In this document: positions 25,722 through 35,447 of the stretch, piece by piece | Layout: each line of letters starts with the position of its first letter | Numbering within the stretch: the first letter of the stretch is position 1 | Source: JACDER01 sp036394915 | Lineage (GTDB): Bacteria; Actinomycetota; Thermoleophilia; Gaiellales; Gaiellaceae | NCBI GenBank assembly: GCA_036394915.1 | Contig: DASWEE010000122.1 | Location: 1-64,000 of the forward strand | Length of the DNA stretch: 64,000 bases | Direction of reading: 5' to 3' | Position numbers and translations under genes: made by a program | Notes under the pieces: model-generated | Told to the model about the DNA's origin: nothing | The model's input: the letters and a program-made list of their open reading frames with translations, nothing else | Database searches by the model: none

Positions 25722-27193
25722 GGGAGCCTGTAGATGTTTAAGACGCCGGATGTGACGTGTGCGTTGGCGTCTTCTTGCCCGAGCGCGATCCGTCCGTCCG
25801 AGACGATCGGGCTATTCCAGTGTCCGCGCCCCGCGGGAAGGGAGGCGACCCGCTTTCCGGAGGTCGGCACGTAGACGTTGAGCAGCCCGGCATCCCAGTC
25901 GTACACGTACAGAAGTCCTCCGGCGACCACAGGGCTCGTTCCGCCCGCCGGCTTCGTCCAGCGTCGCTTCAAGCGGTTGCTCTCGAGCGCGTAGGCGCTC
26001 GTCCCGCCGGAGGTGGCGACGAACAGCCAAGCTACCCCGTTCTTCCGCCAGACGGCGGGCGCGGTGAAGACGCGCTCGTTTCCGGGTGCATTCAACGTTT
26101 GGAGGGCGCCGCCGAGGACCGGCGCCTTACCGACGTTCGGAGGAGGATGCATGCGCCGCAGGTCGAGCAATCGCAGCTTCGCGTCCTTCCCGCCTTGCAC
26201 GATGAGATGGTCGTTCAGCAGGGCCGGCGCGGTGCTGCCGATGTCCTCGTCCTCGGCGGAGAGCTGGTGCCAGTTGGTCGGAGTCCAGTACTTGAGCAGG
26301 TGGCCGGCGTCCGGCGAGAGCATCACGACGCTCATCCCCCACCTCGTGTGCCCGTCGAACTCCCCGTTGCCCGTCGACACGAGCAGGTTCCCGGTCCCGG
26401 GTTGGATCACCGCACCGGCGCGGGCCCAGATCGCGCCGCCCCAGAGGATGTCTATCCCACCGCCGGTCAGGCAGGAGTCTGTCTCCATCAACTCGTGCCG
26501 GGAGCTGCAGAGCGCGTTCCACACGTTGACGATCCGACCGGTCTCCTGGTCGACCGTCACCACGTGGCCCTGGTAGGGCGGGATGTCTCCGGGATATCCG
26601 CCGGTTGTGACGACCAGGTACTTCCCCGACACGTTCAGCGAGGTGCCGAGCTTCTCGTGCGCGGGATCAAGTGTCACGATCGCCGGCCACCGGTCCGTCT
26701 TGACCTCGGCCCCGTCCGCGAGCGCCAGCTTGTGCACGTAGCCGTCGGGAGACGCCGAGTAGACGAATCGAGCGCTCGAGTCGAGCGCCGGGCTCGAGGT
26801 CGTAATCAGGCGCGTGCCCGCGACCGAGGAGTAGCCGGACGGCGTGAACTCCCACAGGACATCCCCTGAATCGGCGTCGATCGCGTCGACTTTCCCGTAG
26901 GTCGTCTGGGCGACGAACACGTCACGGCGCGAATCCCCGACCTGCGCGCGGTGGATGTAGAGCGGGGACGAATCGACAGTTCCCGGGAGGTGGATCTCCT
27001 GGCGCCAAAGACTCTGGGCGTTCGCCGCAGTGATTCCCGTCAGCGAGGGGCCCGAGTTCTTACGGGCCGCGTCGTAGCCGAAGCGCGTCCAGTTACCGGT
27101 CTCCATCCCGGCGGGGCCGCGCCGTTCGAGCGCCGCGCTCGCCGTCGCCCCAGCCACGAGGACAGCCGCAAGGAGTAGGAGAACTCGCCTCAC
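25718..27193 (-). CDS. Secreted PQQ-type beta-propeller protein
   Basis: 491 residues with signal peptide (RRVLLLLAAVLVAGATASA). A close paralogue of the N-terminal half of the next gene: both begin GNWTRFGYDAAR and share YGKxxxxD, GxVLWEFTPSGY and GGKDAKLRLLDLRR. It lacks the sorbosone dehydrogenase domain. PQQ-binding propellers oxidise alcohols or serve as scaffolds; I do not see a full set of quinone-ligand residues, so enzymatic activity is open. First gene of the two-gene operon. Confidence 0.75.
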   Translation of the reverse strand: MRRVLLLLAAVLVAGATASAALERRGPAGMETGNWTRFGYDAARKNSGPSLTGITAANAQSLWRQEIHLPGTVDSSPLYIHRAQVGDSRRDVFVAQTTYGKVDAIDADSGDVLWEFTPSGYSSVAGTRLITTSSPALDSSARFVYSASPDGYVHKLALADGAEVKTDRWPAIVTLDPAHEKLGTSLNVSGKYLVVTTGGYPGDIPPYQGHVVTVDQETGRIVNVWNALCSSRHELMETDSCLTGGGIDILWGGAIWARAGAVIQPGTGNLLVSTGNGEFDGHTRWGMSVVMLSPDAGHLLKYWTPTNWHQLSAEDEDIGSTAPALLNDHLIVQGGKDAKLRLLDLRRMHPPPNVGKAPVLGGALQTLNAPGNERVFTAPAVWRKNGVAWLFVATSGGTSAYALESNRLKRRWTKPAGGTSPVVAGGLLYVYDWDAGLLNVYVPTSGKRVASLPAGRGHWNSPIVSDGRIALGQEDANAHVTSGVLNIYRLP

Positions 27194-27239
27194 CGGCCGG
27201 AAGAATTACCGAGATGTATTAGAGATGTGTTACTACCGC

Positions 27240-27902
27240 TCAGGTTTTGAGCAGAGCCCGGCGGAACTCGTCTTCCTTGCCGGGCTGCAGGATCGCCAGC
27301 ACGCGGTCGCCCGGATGGAGCTTCGTCGACCCGACGGCGATCTCCGACTGACCGTCGCGCGTGATCGAGATCAGGCGTGAATCCTGCGGGAGCTCGAGGC
27401 GCTCGACCGTCTTCCCGGCAGAGGGCGAATTCTTGTCGATCTGGACCTCGACGATCTCGAGGTTCTCGTTCCGCAGCTCGAGCAGGTGGATCAGGCCGTG
27501 CTCGGGGACCTCGTGCTCGACGAGAGCCATGATGTTCGAGGTCGCGCAGACCGTCGGCGAGATCCCGAGCAGGTCGAAGTGGGGCTGGTTGCGGGGGTCG
27601 TTGACGCGGGCGATCACCTTGGGGACGCCGTACTTCTCGCGGGCGATCTGACAGATGACGATGTTGTCCTCGTCGTCGCCGGTGACGGCGAGCAGGAGAT
27701 CCGGCGGCCTGGCGATGCCGGCGCGCTCGAGCACGTAGATCTCGGTCGCGTCGCCCCGCTGGACCTGATGCTCGAGCTCCTCCTCGAGCTGCTCGAAGCG
27801 GTCGCGGCGCTGCTCGATCAGCGTCACCTCGTGACCGAGCCCGAGCAGGGTCCGCGCGAGGTTCGCGCCGACTTTCCCGCCGCCTGCGATCACGATGTAC
27901 AT
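27240..27902 (-). CDS. TrkA-type potassium transport regulator (RCK N and C domains)
   Basis: 220 residues: Rossmann start MYIVIAGGGKVGANLARTL, acidic end of beta2 (VTLIEQRRDR), then an RCK_C domain (SAGKTVERLELPQDSRLI ... HPGDRVLAI). Binds NAD(H) or ATP on the inner membrane face and gates a K+ transporter. The ATG shares one base with the stop of the preceding TrkA gene, so the pair is translated together. Homologous pairs are ceoB/ceoC in Mycobacterium. Confidence 0.88.
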   Translation of the reverse strand: MYIVIAGGGKVGANLARTLLGLGHEVTLIEQRRDRFEQLEEELEHQVQRGDATEIYVLERAGIARPPDLLLAVTGDDEDNIVICQIAREKYGVPKVIARVNDPRNQPHFDLLGISPTVCATSNIMALVEHEVPEHGLIHLLELRNENLEIVEVQIDKNSPSAGKTVERLELPQDSRLISITRDGQSEIAVGSTKLHPGDRVLAILQPGKEDEFRRALLKT

Positions 27903-28336
27903 CAGGCTGTTACCTCTTGCGGGGCGCGGCTGATCTCGCAGGACTGGACGGCCTCCGTCAGCACCGAGATCGCCGTCGAGGTCGGGGAGATCGTCCGCAG
28001 ACCGCGCGTGGCGTAGAACTCGGCGCGGGCCGGATCGAGGATCCGGACGACCACGCACTGGATCTCGAAGCGCTTCTGCGCGACCTGGCCGATGACGAGA
28101 TTCGTGTTGTCGCCGTTGGTCGCGACGACGGCGGCGTCGGCCGCCTCGATCCCGGCCTCTTTCAGGACGTCCAGATCCATGCCGTGGCCGACGATGAAGC
28201 CGCCCGCCCAGTTCTCACCGAGCCGTTGGAGGGCCTCCTCGTTCTCGTCGATCACCGTGACGTCCCACCCGCTCCGGTCGAGCTGGCGGGCAACCCTGGA
28301 GCCGACTCGACCGCAACCTACGACGACTGCTTTCAT
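27902..28336 (-). CDS. TrkA-N domain protein
   Basis: 144 residues: MKAVVVGCGRVGSRVARQL and WDVTVIDENEEALQRL form the nucleotide-binding fold, with GIEAADAAVVATNGDNTN following. The RCK_C domain is missing, so it probably dimerises with the longer TrkA protein encoded immediately downstream. Ten bases separate it from the APC permease gene upstream, which suggests one transcript with the permeases. Confidence 0.85.
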   Translation of the reverse strand: MKAVVVGCGRVGSRVARQLDRSGWDVTVIDENEEALQRLGENWAGGFIVGHGMDLDVLKEAGIEAADAAVVATNGDNTNLVIGQVAQKRFEIQCVVVRILDPARAEFYATRGLRTISPTSTAISVLTEAVQSCEISRAPQEVTA

Positions 28337-28345
28337 ACGTTCAGC

Positions 28346-30280
28346 CTAGCTTACGACCTCCGCCTCGTCCTCCTCCAGAACGCCTTGGGGATAGGCGACG
28401 ACCATCACCTCGCAGGGCGCCCGGCGGAGCACGTAGTCGACCGTCGGGCTGAAGAATCGGGACTGCCTCCTCCAGCGCGGCGCAGATCCCATCAGGATGA
28501 GATCGACGCCGTGCTCGCGCGCTTCCTCGACGATCGCGCTGCCGAGCGCACGGGCGCGAACGACCTTGCCTTCGACCTCGACGCCGTGCTCCTCGGCGAG
28601 CAGCTTCGCCTCCGCGAGAGACGCAGCCGCACGCTCCTCCTCGTCGGTCAGCTCGGCCTCCAAGGGCTGGTCGAGGGGCACCTTGATCACGTGGAGGGCG
28701 GTGAGCGCCGCGCCCTGCTCCTCGGCCAGCTTGATCGCGGTCGCCAGTACCTCCTCCCCGATCGGCCCGAGCTTCATCGGGACGAGGATGTGCCGGTAGG
28801 CCCCCTCCTCGTAGGGGATGACGAAGTCGGCGGTCGGCGCCTCCACCTTCTCCATCACCGTCTCGCCGCGGCTGCGGCGAACGAGCACGAACACGACGGC
28901 GCCCGCCGCGAGCCAGATCGGGCCGGCGATGCGCACGCCTGAGTGAGTGACGAGCGCGATGATCCAGACGGCGAAAGTGAGCGGCGCGCCCACGAGCGCC
29001 GCCACGGGGACAGCCGCGCCGCGGATGCGGAGGTTGAGAGGTACGCGGAACGGCCGCTTCAGGCCGGGCTCGCTGAACCGGAGCTTGACGACCGCGATCT
29101 GGGCGGCCGTGAAGGTGATCAGGACGCCGAAGCTGTACAGCCCCGCCAGCGAGCGGACGGGCTTTCCGATCAGCACGGCTCCGACCAGCAGCGCGACGGC
29201 GATCGCGGCCGCGCTCAGGATCGACACGGGCGCGATCAGCGTGCGTCGGTTCAGCCGCCCGAAGACGTGCGGGAGCATGTCGCGCTGACCGAGCGAATAG
29301 GCCAGACGGCCGGCTCCTGAGATCGACGTCGTCACCGCCATCACGAGCACGAGGGCTCCGGAGATGCCGACGAACACTCTCACCCCGTCCGCGACTCCGG
29401 CGGGCAGCCCCGCGGCGTGGAACGTGTTCGCGATCGCGTACAGCGGCTCCCGGAGCCACGTCGTCCCGAGGTCGCTGGCGAACCCGCCCGGGCCTCGGGG
29501 GTCAGGATGCGCGGGGAACGCCGAGATCGCGACGACTCCCATCGCGAACGAGACGATGACCACGGCGCCGATTCCGCCGAAAAGGCCGCGAGGGAGGTTG
29601 CGCCCGGGCTCTCTCGTCTCGGCCGCGAGGTTCGCAACCGTCTCCAGGCCGGTGTACGCCAGCATCGCAACCGGGATCGCGAACCCGATCGCGCTCCACG
29701 TCGGGGCGGCGCCGAGGTCGACGCCCTTGCCGAACGCATCGCTCGAGACGAGGTAGACGAAGCCGAAGACGATGATCAGGAACTGAGCGACGAGCGCCAC
29801 GACGGCGAGCAGGATCGTCGCGCGGTAGAGCTGCGGCCGCTTGATCATCCTGACGGCGGCGACGGCGGCGATCACCCCCGCCCCGGCCACGACGTCCCAG
29901 GGGCTGTCTCCGATCGCGTCCCAGCCGAGAGCCGCCCCGAGATAGTGGGGGACGAACAGCGCGGCGAGCGCGATCACGATCAGGTAGTCGAGGAACAGGG
30001 CCCAGCCGGTCATGAAGCCGAGCGGGTCGTTGAAGGCGCGCCGGACGAGCATCGCCGCGCCCCCCGTCTCGGGGATCGCGGCGGTTCCCTCGGCGTAGGA
30101 AAGCGCGACGATCAGGAAGACGGCGCCGGCGATCAGCAGGACCCACGGGGTGAAGCCGAGCGCGAAGAGGGTGACGATTCCGAGCGCGAAGTAGAGCGAC
30201 GAGCCGATCTCGCCGTAGGCGACGGAAGCGAGCGGGCTCGGCCCGAGGGCGCGAGTGAGCCCGGGGAGCTTCCGTGCCAT
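28346..30280 (-). CDS. APC-family permease with C-terminal universal-stress domain
   Basis: 644 residues: about 12 TM segments (residues ~10-475) starting LGPSPLASVAYGEIGSSLYFALG and including AYTGLETVANLAAETREPGRN, then a cytoplasmic UspA-like domain (YRHILVPMKLGPIGEEVL ... DLILMGSA). APC members import amino acids, but the KimA-type K+ importer has the same layout. The two TrkA genes directly downstream favour potassium; this is inference. Start ATG 30280 shares a base with the stop of the small gene upstream. Confidence 0.85.
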   Translation of the reverse strand: MARKLPGLTRALGPSPLASVAYGEIGSSLYFALGIVTLFALGFTPWVLLIAGAVFLIVALSYAEGTAAIPETGGAAMLVRRAFNDPLGFMTGWALFLDYLIVIALAALFVPHYLGAALGWDAIGDSPWDVVAGAGVIAAVAAVRMIKRPQLYRATILLAVVALVAQFLIIVFGFVYLVSSDAFGKGVDLGAAPTWSAIGFAIPVAMLAYTGLETVANLAAETREPGRNLPRGLFGGIGAVVIVSFAMGVVAISAFPAHPDPRGPGGFASDLGTTWLREPLYAIANTFHAAGLPAGVADGVRVFVGISGALVLVMAVTTSISGAGRLAYSLGQRDMLPHVFGRLNRRTLIAPVSILSAAAIAVALLVGAVLIGKPVRSLAGLYSFGVLITFTAAQIAVVKLRFSEPGLKRPFRVPLNLRIRGAAVPVAALVGAPLTFAVWIIALVTHSGVRIAGPIWLAAGAVVFVLVRRSRGETVMEKVEAPTADFVIPYEEGAYRHILVPMKLGPIGEEVLATAIKLAEEQGAALTALHVIKVPLDQPLEAELTDEEERAAASLAEAKLLAEEHGVEVEGKVVRARALGSAIVEEAREHGVDLILMGSAPRWRRQSRFFSPTVDYVLRRAPCEVMVVAYPQGVLEEDEAEVVS

Positions 30281-30444
30281 CAGGTGCGGGAGTAGTAGAG
30301 ACGGAGCACGCCGGCGCAGAGGACGATAGCGCCGAGCCCGAAACCCATGCCGCCGCCGAGGAGCGCGGTCCGGATCACGATCGCGGTCCCGAGCGTGACG
30401 AGCAGGACCGAGAGGGCGATCGTCGCGACTGCGTGGATCTTCAT
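30280..30444 (-). CDS. Small two-TM membrane protein (54 aa)
   Basis: A short gene that is easily missed: ATG 30444 overlaps the upstream permease stop (ATGA) and its own TGA overlaps the next permease start (TGATG). It encodes two hydrophobic segments (HAVATIALSVLLVTLGTAIV and MGFGLGAIVLCAGVLRLYY). Perfect coupling on both sides suggests a real, stoichiometric partner, possibly a small subunit of the transporters. No family recognised. Confidence 0.65.
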   Translation of the reverse strand: MKIHAVATIALSVLLVTLGTAIVIRTALLGGGMGFGLGAIVLCAGVLRLYYSRT

Positions 30445-32339
30445 GCGGCCTTCCTCCCGGCCACGACAAGCACGCGGGCGGGGCTCGCCTTCAGCACATA
30501 GTCCACCGTCGAGCCGAAGACCGGGGCTGCCCTGCGGCCGCGCCGCGGCGCGCCCACGACGACGAGCTCCGCGTTGCGGGTCTTCACCTCGTCGACGATC
30601 GCGGGGCCGGCGCTCCTGGCCCGGGCGAGCCTCGTCACCGCCCGGACCCCGTAGCTCTCGACGAGGGCCTGGGCGTGATCGAGCTCCTCGTTCGCGAGCC
30701 GCTCTTCCTCCGGCATGCCCGCGTCGAGCGCGAGCTCGAAGGGAACCTCTACCACCTTCACGATCGCGATCGTCGCCCGCCGCTCCGCCGCCAGGCGCGC
30801 GGCGGCCACGAGCGCCTCCTCGGATTCCGCCGTCCGGGTGATCGGCACCACGATCGTCCGGTACTCGACCACCAGCGAGGGCCCGAGGACGACCACGGGC
30901 GCCTTGGCCGTCTCGGACATCGGAAGGTGGACGAACCGAGCCCGGTAGACCCAGTACGTGAGGAAGCCGAGCGCGAGCCAGCCGAGCCCGACGTAGCGGG
31001 TGTCTGGGGTCTGGACGACCACCGAGATCCACGCGAGCCCCGTCCCTAGCGCGCCGAGGACCGCGAACAGCGGCCAGTCGACGCCACGGATGCGGATGTT
31101 CGGCCGGCCCTTGAACACGAGCTCGTCGTCGCGCCTTCGGTACCGGAGCACGATCACCGACAGGTGGGCGATCGTGAACGAGAGCATCGCGCCGAACGAG
31201 TACATCGTCCCCAGGAACGAGACCTTCCCCGGCATCAGCGTCAGGATCGAGATGATCCCCGCGAACACGATCAGCGCGATCCACGGCGTCCTGAAGCGAG
31301 GGTGAACCCGCCGGAAGATCTCCGGGAGCTGCCGGTAGTGCGCCATCGCGTACGTGATCCGCGAGGCTCCGATCACGCCCGCGTTGGTGGCGATGAAGAG
31401 GATCGTGGCGGCCAGCAGGCCGACGTAGATCTTCAGCCCGCTCAGGAGAGCGTGGTTGTGGATCCCGAGGTGCGAGACGAGCCCGAGCACGGGGTCGTTC
31501 TGGAACCCGTGCTTCTCCGGCGGGAGGGCGAGCAGCGTCTCGAACTGGCCGGCGACCTTGTGGACGGGCAACGCCGACAGCGCGATCGCCGGCAGCGTGA
31601 AGAAGATCGCGAAGACGGCGACGACCGTCATCAGATACGCCCGCGGAACGTTGCGCGCGGGGTCGCGCGCCTCCTCGGCGAGGTTGGAGACGGTCTCGAT
31701 CCCGGTGTAGGCGATCATCCCGACCGGGATCGCGAGCAGGAAGTTGCTCCAAGTCGGCGCCTGCCCCCAGTGGATGTTTGCGCTCAGCACGTGTGGGCTG
31801 AAGATGAGCGCGAAGCCGAGGACGACGAGCAGGAGCTGGGTCGCAAAGTCGATCACCGCCAGCCCGATGTTGAGCTTCGCCGCCTCGCGGATCCCGACGA
31901 TGTTGAGCAGGACGAGGACGACGATCACGACCGCCCCGACGACCACGTCCCACGGATTCGTCCTCAGCGGCCCCCAGAAGATCGACAGGTAGTGGGGGAC
32001 GAAGAACGCCGAGATCGAGATCGTGATGATGTAGTTGAGCATCTGGGCCCAGGCGGCCCCGAAGCTCACGACCTCGTTGAAGGCGTGGCGGGCGAAGCTG
32101 GACGAGCCACCGGCTTCGGGGAAGCGAACCGTTCCCTCGGCGTACGTGAGCGTCGTCGCGGCGAAGATGACGCCGGCGATCAGGAAGACGAGCGGGGTGA
32201 GGCCGAGCGCGTAGACGGCTGTGACGCCGAGCGCGTAGTAGATCGAGGAGCCGACGTTGCCGTAGACGGTGGCGAAGAGCGAGGGCGCGCCGAGGACGCG
32301 CTGGAGGCCGTGCTCTTGCTGCCGGCGCCGACGAGGCAC
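30441..32339 (-). CDS. APC-family permease with C-terminal universal-stress domain (second copy)
   Basis: 632 residues from GTG. Twelve-TM APC core (LGAPSLFATVYGNVGSSIYY, AYTGIETVSNLAEEARDPAR) and a C-terminal USP domain (YRTIVVPITRTAESEEALV ... AELVVVGAP). Paralogous to the 28346-30280 product and first gene of the permease - small protein - permease - TrkA - TrkA run. Probable K+ or amino-acid importer under nucleotide control; see the linked finding. Confidence 0.85.
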   Translation of the reverse strand: MPRRRRQQEHGLQRVLGAPSLFATVYGNVGSSIYYALGVTAVYALGLTPLVFLIAGVIFAATTLTYAEGTVRFPEAGGSSSFARHAFNEVVSFGAAWAQMLNYIITISISAFFVPHYLSIFWGPLRTNPWDVVVGAVVIVVLVLLNIVGIREAAKLNIGLAVIDFATQLLLVVLGFALIFSPHVLSANIHWGQAPTWSNFLLAIPVGMIAYTGIETVSNLAEEARDPARNVPRAYLMTVVAVFAIFFTLPAIALSALPVHKVAGQFETLLALPPEKHGFQNDPVLGLVSHLGIHNHALLSGLKIYVGLLAATILFIATNAGVIGASRITYAMAHYRQLPEIFRRVHPRFRTPWIALIVFAGIISILTLMPGKVSFLGTMYSFGAMLSFTIAHLSVIVLRYRRRDDELVFKGRPNIRIRGVDWPLFAVLGALGTGLAWISVVVQTPDTRYVGLGWLALGFLTYWVYRARFVHLPMSETAKAPVVVLGPSLVVEYRTIVVPITRTAESEEALVAAARLAAERRATIAIVKVVEVPFELALDAGMPEEERLANEELDHAQALVESYGVRAVTRLARARSAGPAIVDEVKTRNAELVVVGAPRRGRRAAPVFGSTVDYVLKASPARVLVVAGRKAA

Positions 32340-32378
32340 GGGCAGAACTCTACGGCCGCGCGGGTCGGCACAACAACG

Positions 32379-32410
32379 CCGAAGGGCCCGGTTTTCACCG
32401 GGCCCTTCGG
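32379..32410 (-). terminator. Strong hairpin terminator of the subtilase gene
   Basis: CCGAAGGGCCCGGT and its complement ACCGGGCCCTTCGG form a perfect 14-bp stem around a 4-base loop, 19 bases after the subtilase stop codon. On the minus strand it is followed by a mildly T-rich GTTGTTGTG. It isolates the protease gene from the permease operon. Confidence 0.8.
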
Positions 32411-32429
32411 GCGGAGCACCAGGTACTAG

Positions 32430-35400
32430 CTACGCGTCGATCCGGACGATCGTCCCGCCGATCTCGCTGACGCCGTCGCTGTAGCTGATCCGGCCCAGGT
32501 ACTTCGTTGCGGCCGTGAGCCCGCTCCAGGTGGCTGTGACGGTGTCGCTCGCGCCGAGGGTGGCGGAAGACGGTGCAGAGACGCTGAGGTTGCCTGCGGC
32601 CGCCGGGTTGAGGATCCAGTCGTAGAGCGTGTAGCTCACGCCCGACTGAACTTCCCAGCCGTGGATGTAGACCTCGTACGACCCGGCCGTCGGATTGTTG
32701 AGGGTGACGACCTCGGAGGCCGTCCCGCCGGTGCTGGAGCCCACGAGCGTCCGAGTCGTCCCGACGACCCGATACACGTACATGTCGAGGTCGTCGCCGG
32801 GATTCACCGTGCCGAACGTCTGGAACCGCGCCACCGGCGTCCCCACAGGGATCGTGAACGTATGGAGCTGGATCCCCTGATTGCCCTGCGGGTTCGTCGT
32901 GTCGAAGTTGTTCGTCGGATCGTCCGTGAGCGTCCGGGTCTCCGTGTGTGCCGCCTGGAGGCCCTGCGGAGTCGCCGAGAACGAGCCCGTGTACCCGAAC
33001 GTGATCGAGAAGGACTTGCTCCCAAACGTGCCTGTCCCGCTGATCTCGCTCGGAGCCGCGAGCGGCACCGACTTGATCGCGATCGGGCTCCGTGCCGAGT
33101 GCGTCCCGTCACTCCAGGTCAGAGAACCGAAGCTGTAGGCGTTGAACGGAGCCGTCGTGCGGGTGAACGTCACCGTGTACGTCTTGGTTTCACCGGCCGC
33201 GAAGGTCAGCGACGTCGGATCGACTGCGACGTCGATCCCTGCCGGCGCGTCGACCGAGACGTTGTACGTACCGGCAGGCCCCACGTTCGTGAGCCTGCGG
33301 GTGATCGTCTGGACGCCCGCGAGCTTCCCGATCGCGAGCGAGGCGAGGTTCAGGTCGCTCGCCTTAATGATCGGCGCGGGCGACGTCCCGAAGCAGAACG
33401 TGCACAGACCCTGCCCCCTCAGGAACCCGCGATAGTCGTCGAACCCGGCGTCGTAGACGAGTCCGGGGTCGTTCGCGGGATTGGGGTTCACATGGCCTGC
33501 GCCGAAGTCGAACGGATCCGCCGGAGTGGCCCCGTCCTCCTTCGTGAGGTTCTGCCGAGCGGTGGTCATCAGCGCCGACTGAACAGCTGCGGGCGACCAG
33601 CTTGGGTGGGAGTTGATCAACAGCGCCGCAAGACCCGCCGTGTGCGGGCTCGACATCGAGGTGCCGCTGATCGACTGGAACAGCTGGCCCGGCGCGCCGA
33701 GGAAGGCCGTCGGCGTATTGCCGGCCAGGATGTTCACGCCCGGAGCCGTGACGTCTGGCTTGAGGATGTCGCCACCCCCGGCGATGCTCGGGCCCCGCGA
33801 CGAGAAGTCGGCCATCGTGTTGCCGCCGCCGAAGGTCCGAGTCCCCCCGGAGAGCGAGGCCGTTGCCGATGCCCCGTTGGCGGCGATGTACGCCTTGACT
33901 GCGAGCCCGTCCGTGTTGTTGATGTGCAGGCTCGGGACGTAGTGGTTATCGGTGTTGAGCGACTGCGTGTTGTTCACGTTGTAGAGCACCATCCCGACAC
34001 CGCCGGCCTGCTTGACGGCGAGGCTCTTCTCGACGCGGGCATTGGTTCCGCGCCGACAGAGCACGATCTTGCCCGTCACCACGGCCGGGTTCAGCGACCC
34101 CAGGAAGCAGAGCTGGTTGCCCGCGGAAGCTGCATCGACGATCCCCGTCGAGGGCAGCCCTCCAGTGAGCGTGACGCCCGTGTACGACGAGCTGTTCCCG
34201 AGCGTGACGGTACCGGTGAAGGACCGGTTCTGGGTCGACGCTGCAACCGAGGTCAGCCAGGGCGAGATGTGGGCCACCGTCGAGGCGCCCGGGCCGCTGT
34301 TTCCGGCAGACGCAGCCACGAAGACGCCCGCGCGACGCGCGAACAGGTACGAGACCTCGACGGCGTCGAGGTAGTTCGTCAACGTCCCGCTGATCGAGAA
34401 GTTGATGACGTCGACACCGTCGGCGACTGCATCGTTGATTGCTGCGACGCTGTCGCTGTTCGGACATCCGCCCGACTCGCCGTTCCAGCACACCTTGTAC
34501 ATGGCGACACGGGCCCGCGGCGCCATGCCGCTGACGTTGCCGAGATTGCTACCGAGGACCGACGCCGGCACGCCGTAGTTGCCTGCCGCTGTCGAGCTCG
34601 TGTGCGAGCCGTGACCGTCGGCGTCGCGGGCCGACTTGTAGTCGTTCTGGATCACGCCGAAGTGGCCGAACCCGCTCAGGTAGTAGCGGGCGCCGATCAG
34701 CTTCGCGTTGCAGTCGTCCTGCGACCACAGCTCGCCCGACTGGCAAGTTCCGTGCCAGGTGGACGGCGGCGGACCGTAGACGCGCAGGCTGTTCCCGCTG
34801 CTCCCCGGCCTGTCGCCCAGGTCGCTCTGATCGGAGAAGCTCGGATGCTCGGGCCAGATGCCCGTGTCGAGCACACCGACGACGACGTTCTCACCGGCAT
34901 GGCCGGGACCGCCGAGCTGTGCCCAGAGGCCGGTGCCCGGCTGATCGAGGCCGAGGAAAGTAGGCGTGTTGTCCGTGTCGACATGACCAAGCTGGTCCTG
35001 TTCGACCGAGAGGACGTCTGGATTCTTCCCGAGCGCCGCAACCTGCTTCGAGCTCAGCGGGGCGGCGAAGCCGTTGTAGACGTAGTCGTAGTCGTAGATA
35101 CGGGTCGCGCCGACGCTGTTCGCGATCGCCGCATGCCTGTCGTTCAGGTGCGCAACGTACTTCTTCACCTTGGCGTCGTTACGGTTCAGCTTCCTGCCTG
35201 GCGCGACCGCCGTTGCGGGATACCCGACCTCGCTGCCGTCGTACGCCACGACCGGATCTTGTTTCAGCTGGACGATGAACACGTCGCTCGTCGCTGCTGT
35301 CTGGGCAACGCCGTCCTCACCCTGTCTCGCGGACGCCGTGGTGGCAAATACGATCGCGAGCAGTGAGAGGAGAGCCGCGACGACCAGAGTGGTTCTGCCT

Positions 35401-35447
35401 CGAGGTGTCTTCCGGCAGCTCGAGGGCGGGCGGTCCGAAATCATCAA
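32430..35447 (-). CDS. Secreted subtilisin-like serine protease with PA domain (plant-subtilase type)
   Basis: 1005 residues: signal peptide (~20-40), I9 propeptide (~55-155), and catalytic domain with Asp194 (VLDTGIWPEHP), His279 (DADGHGSHTSS), oxyanion Asn383 (SAGNSGPG) and Ser597 (SGTSMSSPHTAG). A PA insert (~435-530, IVLCRRGTNARVEKSLAV) and Fn3-like C-terminal domains (LTNVGPAGTYNVSV) give the architecture of cucumisin-type subtilases. The last ~150 residues are a further beta domain. Exported protease, probably auto-processed. ATG 35447 is used. Confidence 0.92.
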   Translation of the reverse strand: MMISDRPPSSCRKTPRGRTTLVVAALLSLLAIVFATTASARQGEDGVAQTAATSDVFIVQLKQDPVVAYDGSEVGYPATAVAPGRKLNRNDAKVKKYVAHLNDRHAAIANSVGATRIYDYDYVYNGFAAPLSSKQVAALGKNPDVLSVEQDQLGHVDTDNTPTFLGLDQPGTGLWAQLGGPGHAGENVVVGVLDTGIWPEHPSFSDQSDLGDRPGSSGNSLRVYGPPPSTWHGTCQSGELWSQDDCNAKLIGARYYLSGFGHFGVIQNDYKSARDADGHGSHTSSTAAGNYGVPASVLGSNLGNVSGMAPRARVAMYKVCWNGESGGCPNSDSVAAINDAVADGVDVINFSISGTLTNYLDAVEVSYLFARRAGVFVAASAGNSGPGASTVAHISPWLTSVAASTQNRSFTGTVTLGNSSSYTGVTLTGGLPSTGIVDAASAGNQLCFLGSLNPAVVTGKIVLCRRGTNARVEKSLAVKQAGGVGMVLYNVNNTQSLNTDNHYVPSLHINNTDGLAVKAYIAANGASATASLSGGTRTFGGGNTMADFSSRGPSIAGGGDILKPDVTAPGVNILAGNTPTAFLGAPGQLFQSISGTSMSSPHTAGLAALLINSHPSWSPAAVQSALMTTARQNLTKEDGATPADPFDFGAGHVNPNPANDPGLVYDAGFDDYRGFLRGQGLCTFCFGTSPAPIIKASDLNLASLAIGKLAGVQTITRRLTNVGPAGTYNVSVDAPAGIDVAVDPTSLTFAAGETKTYTVTFTRTTAPFNAYSFGSLTWSDGTHSARSPIAIKSVPLAAPSEISGTGTFGSKSFSITFGYTGSFSATPQGLQAAHTETRTLTDDPTNNFDTTNPQGNQGIQLHTFTIPVGTPVARFQTFGTVNPGDDLDMYVYRVVGTTRTLVGSSTGGTASEVVTLNNPTAGSYEVYIHGWEVQSGVSYTLYDWILNPAAAGNLSVSAPSSATLGASDTVTATWSGLTAATKYLGRISYSDGVSEIGGTIVRIDA

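Noticed and set aside
32661..35366. 901-residue plus-strand ORF opposite the subtilase
   Set aside because: Arg/Asp-rich antisense shadow typical of high-GC coding DNA; the minus-strand product has a full protease domain set.
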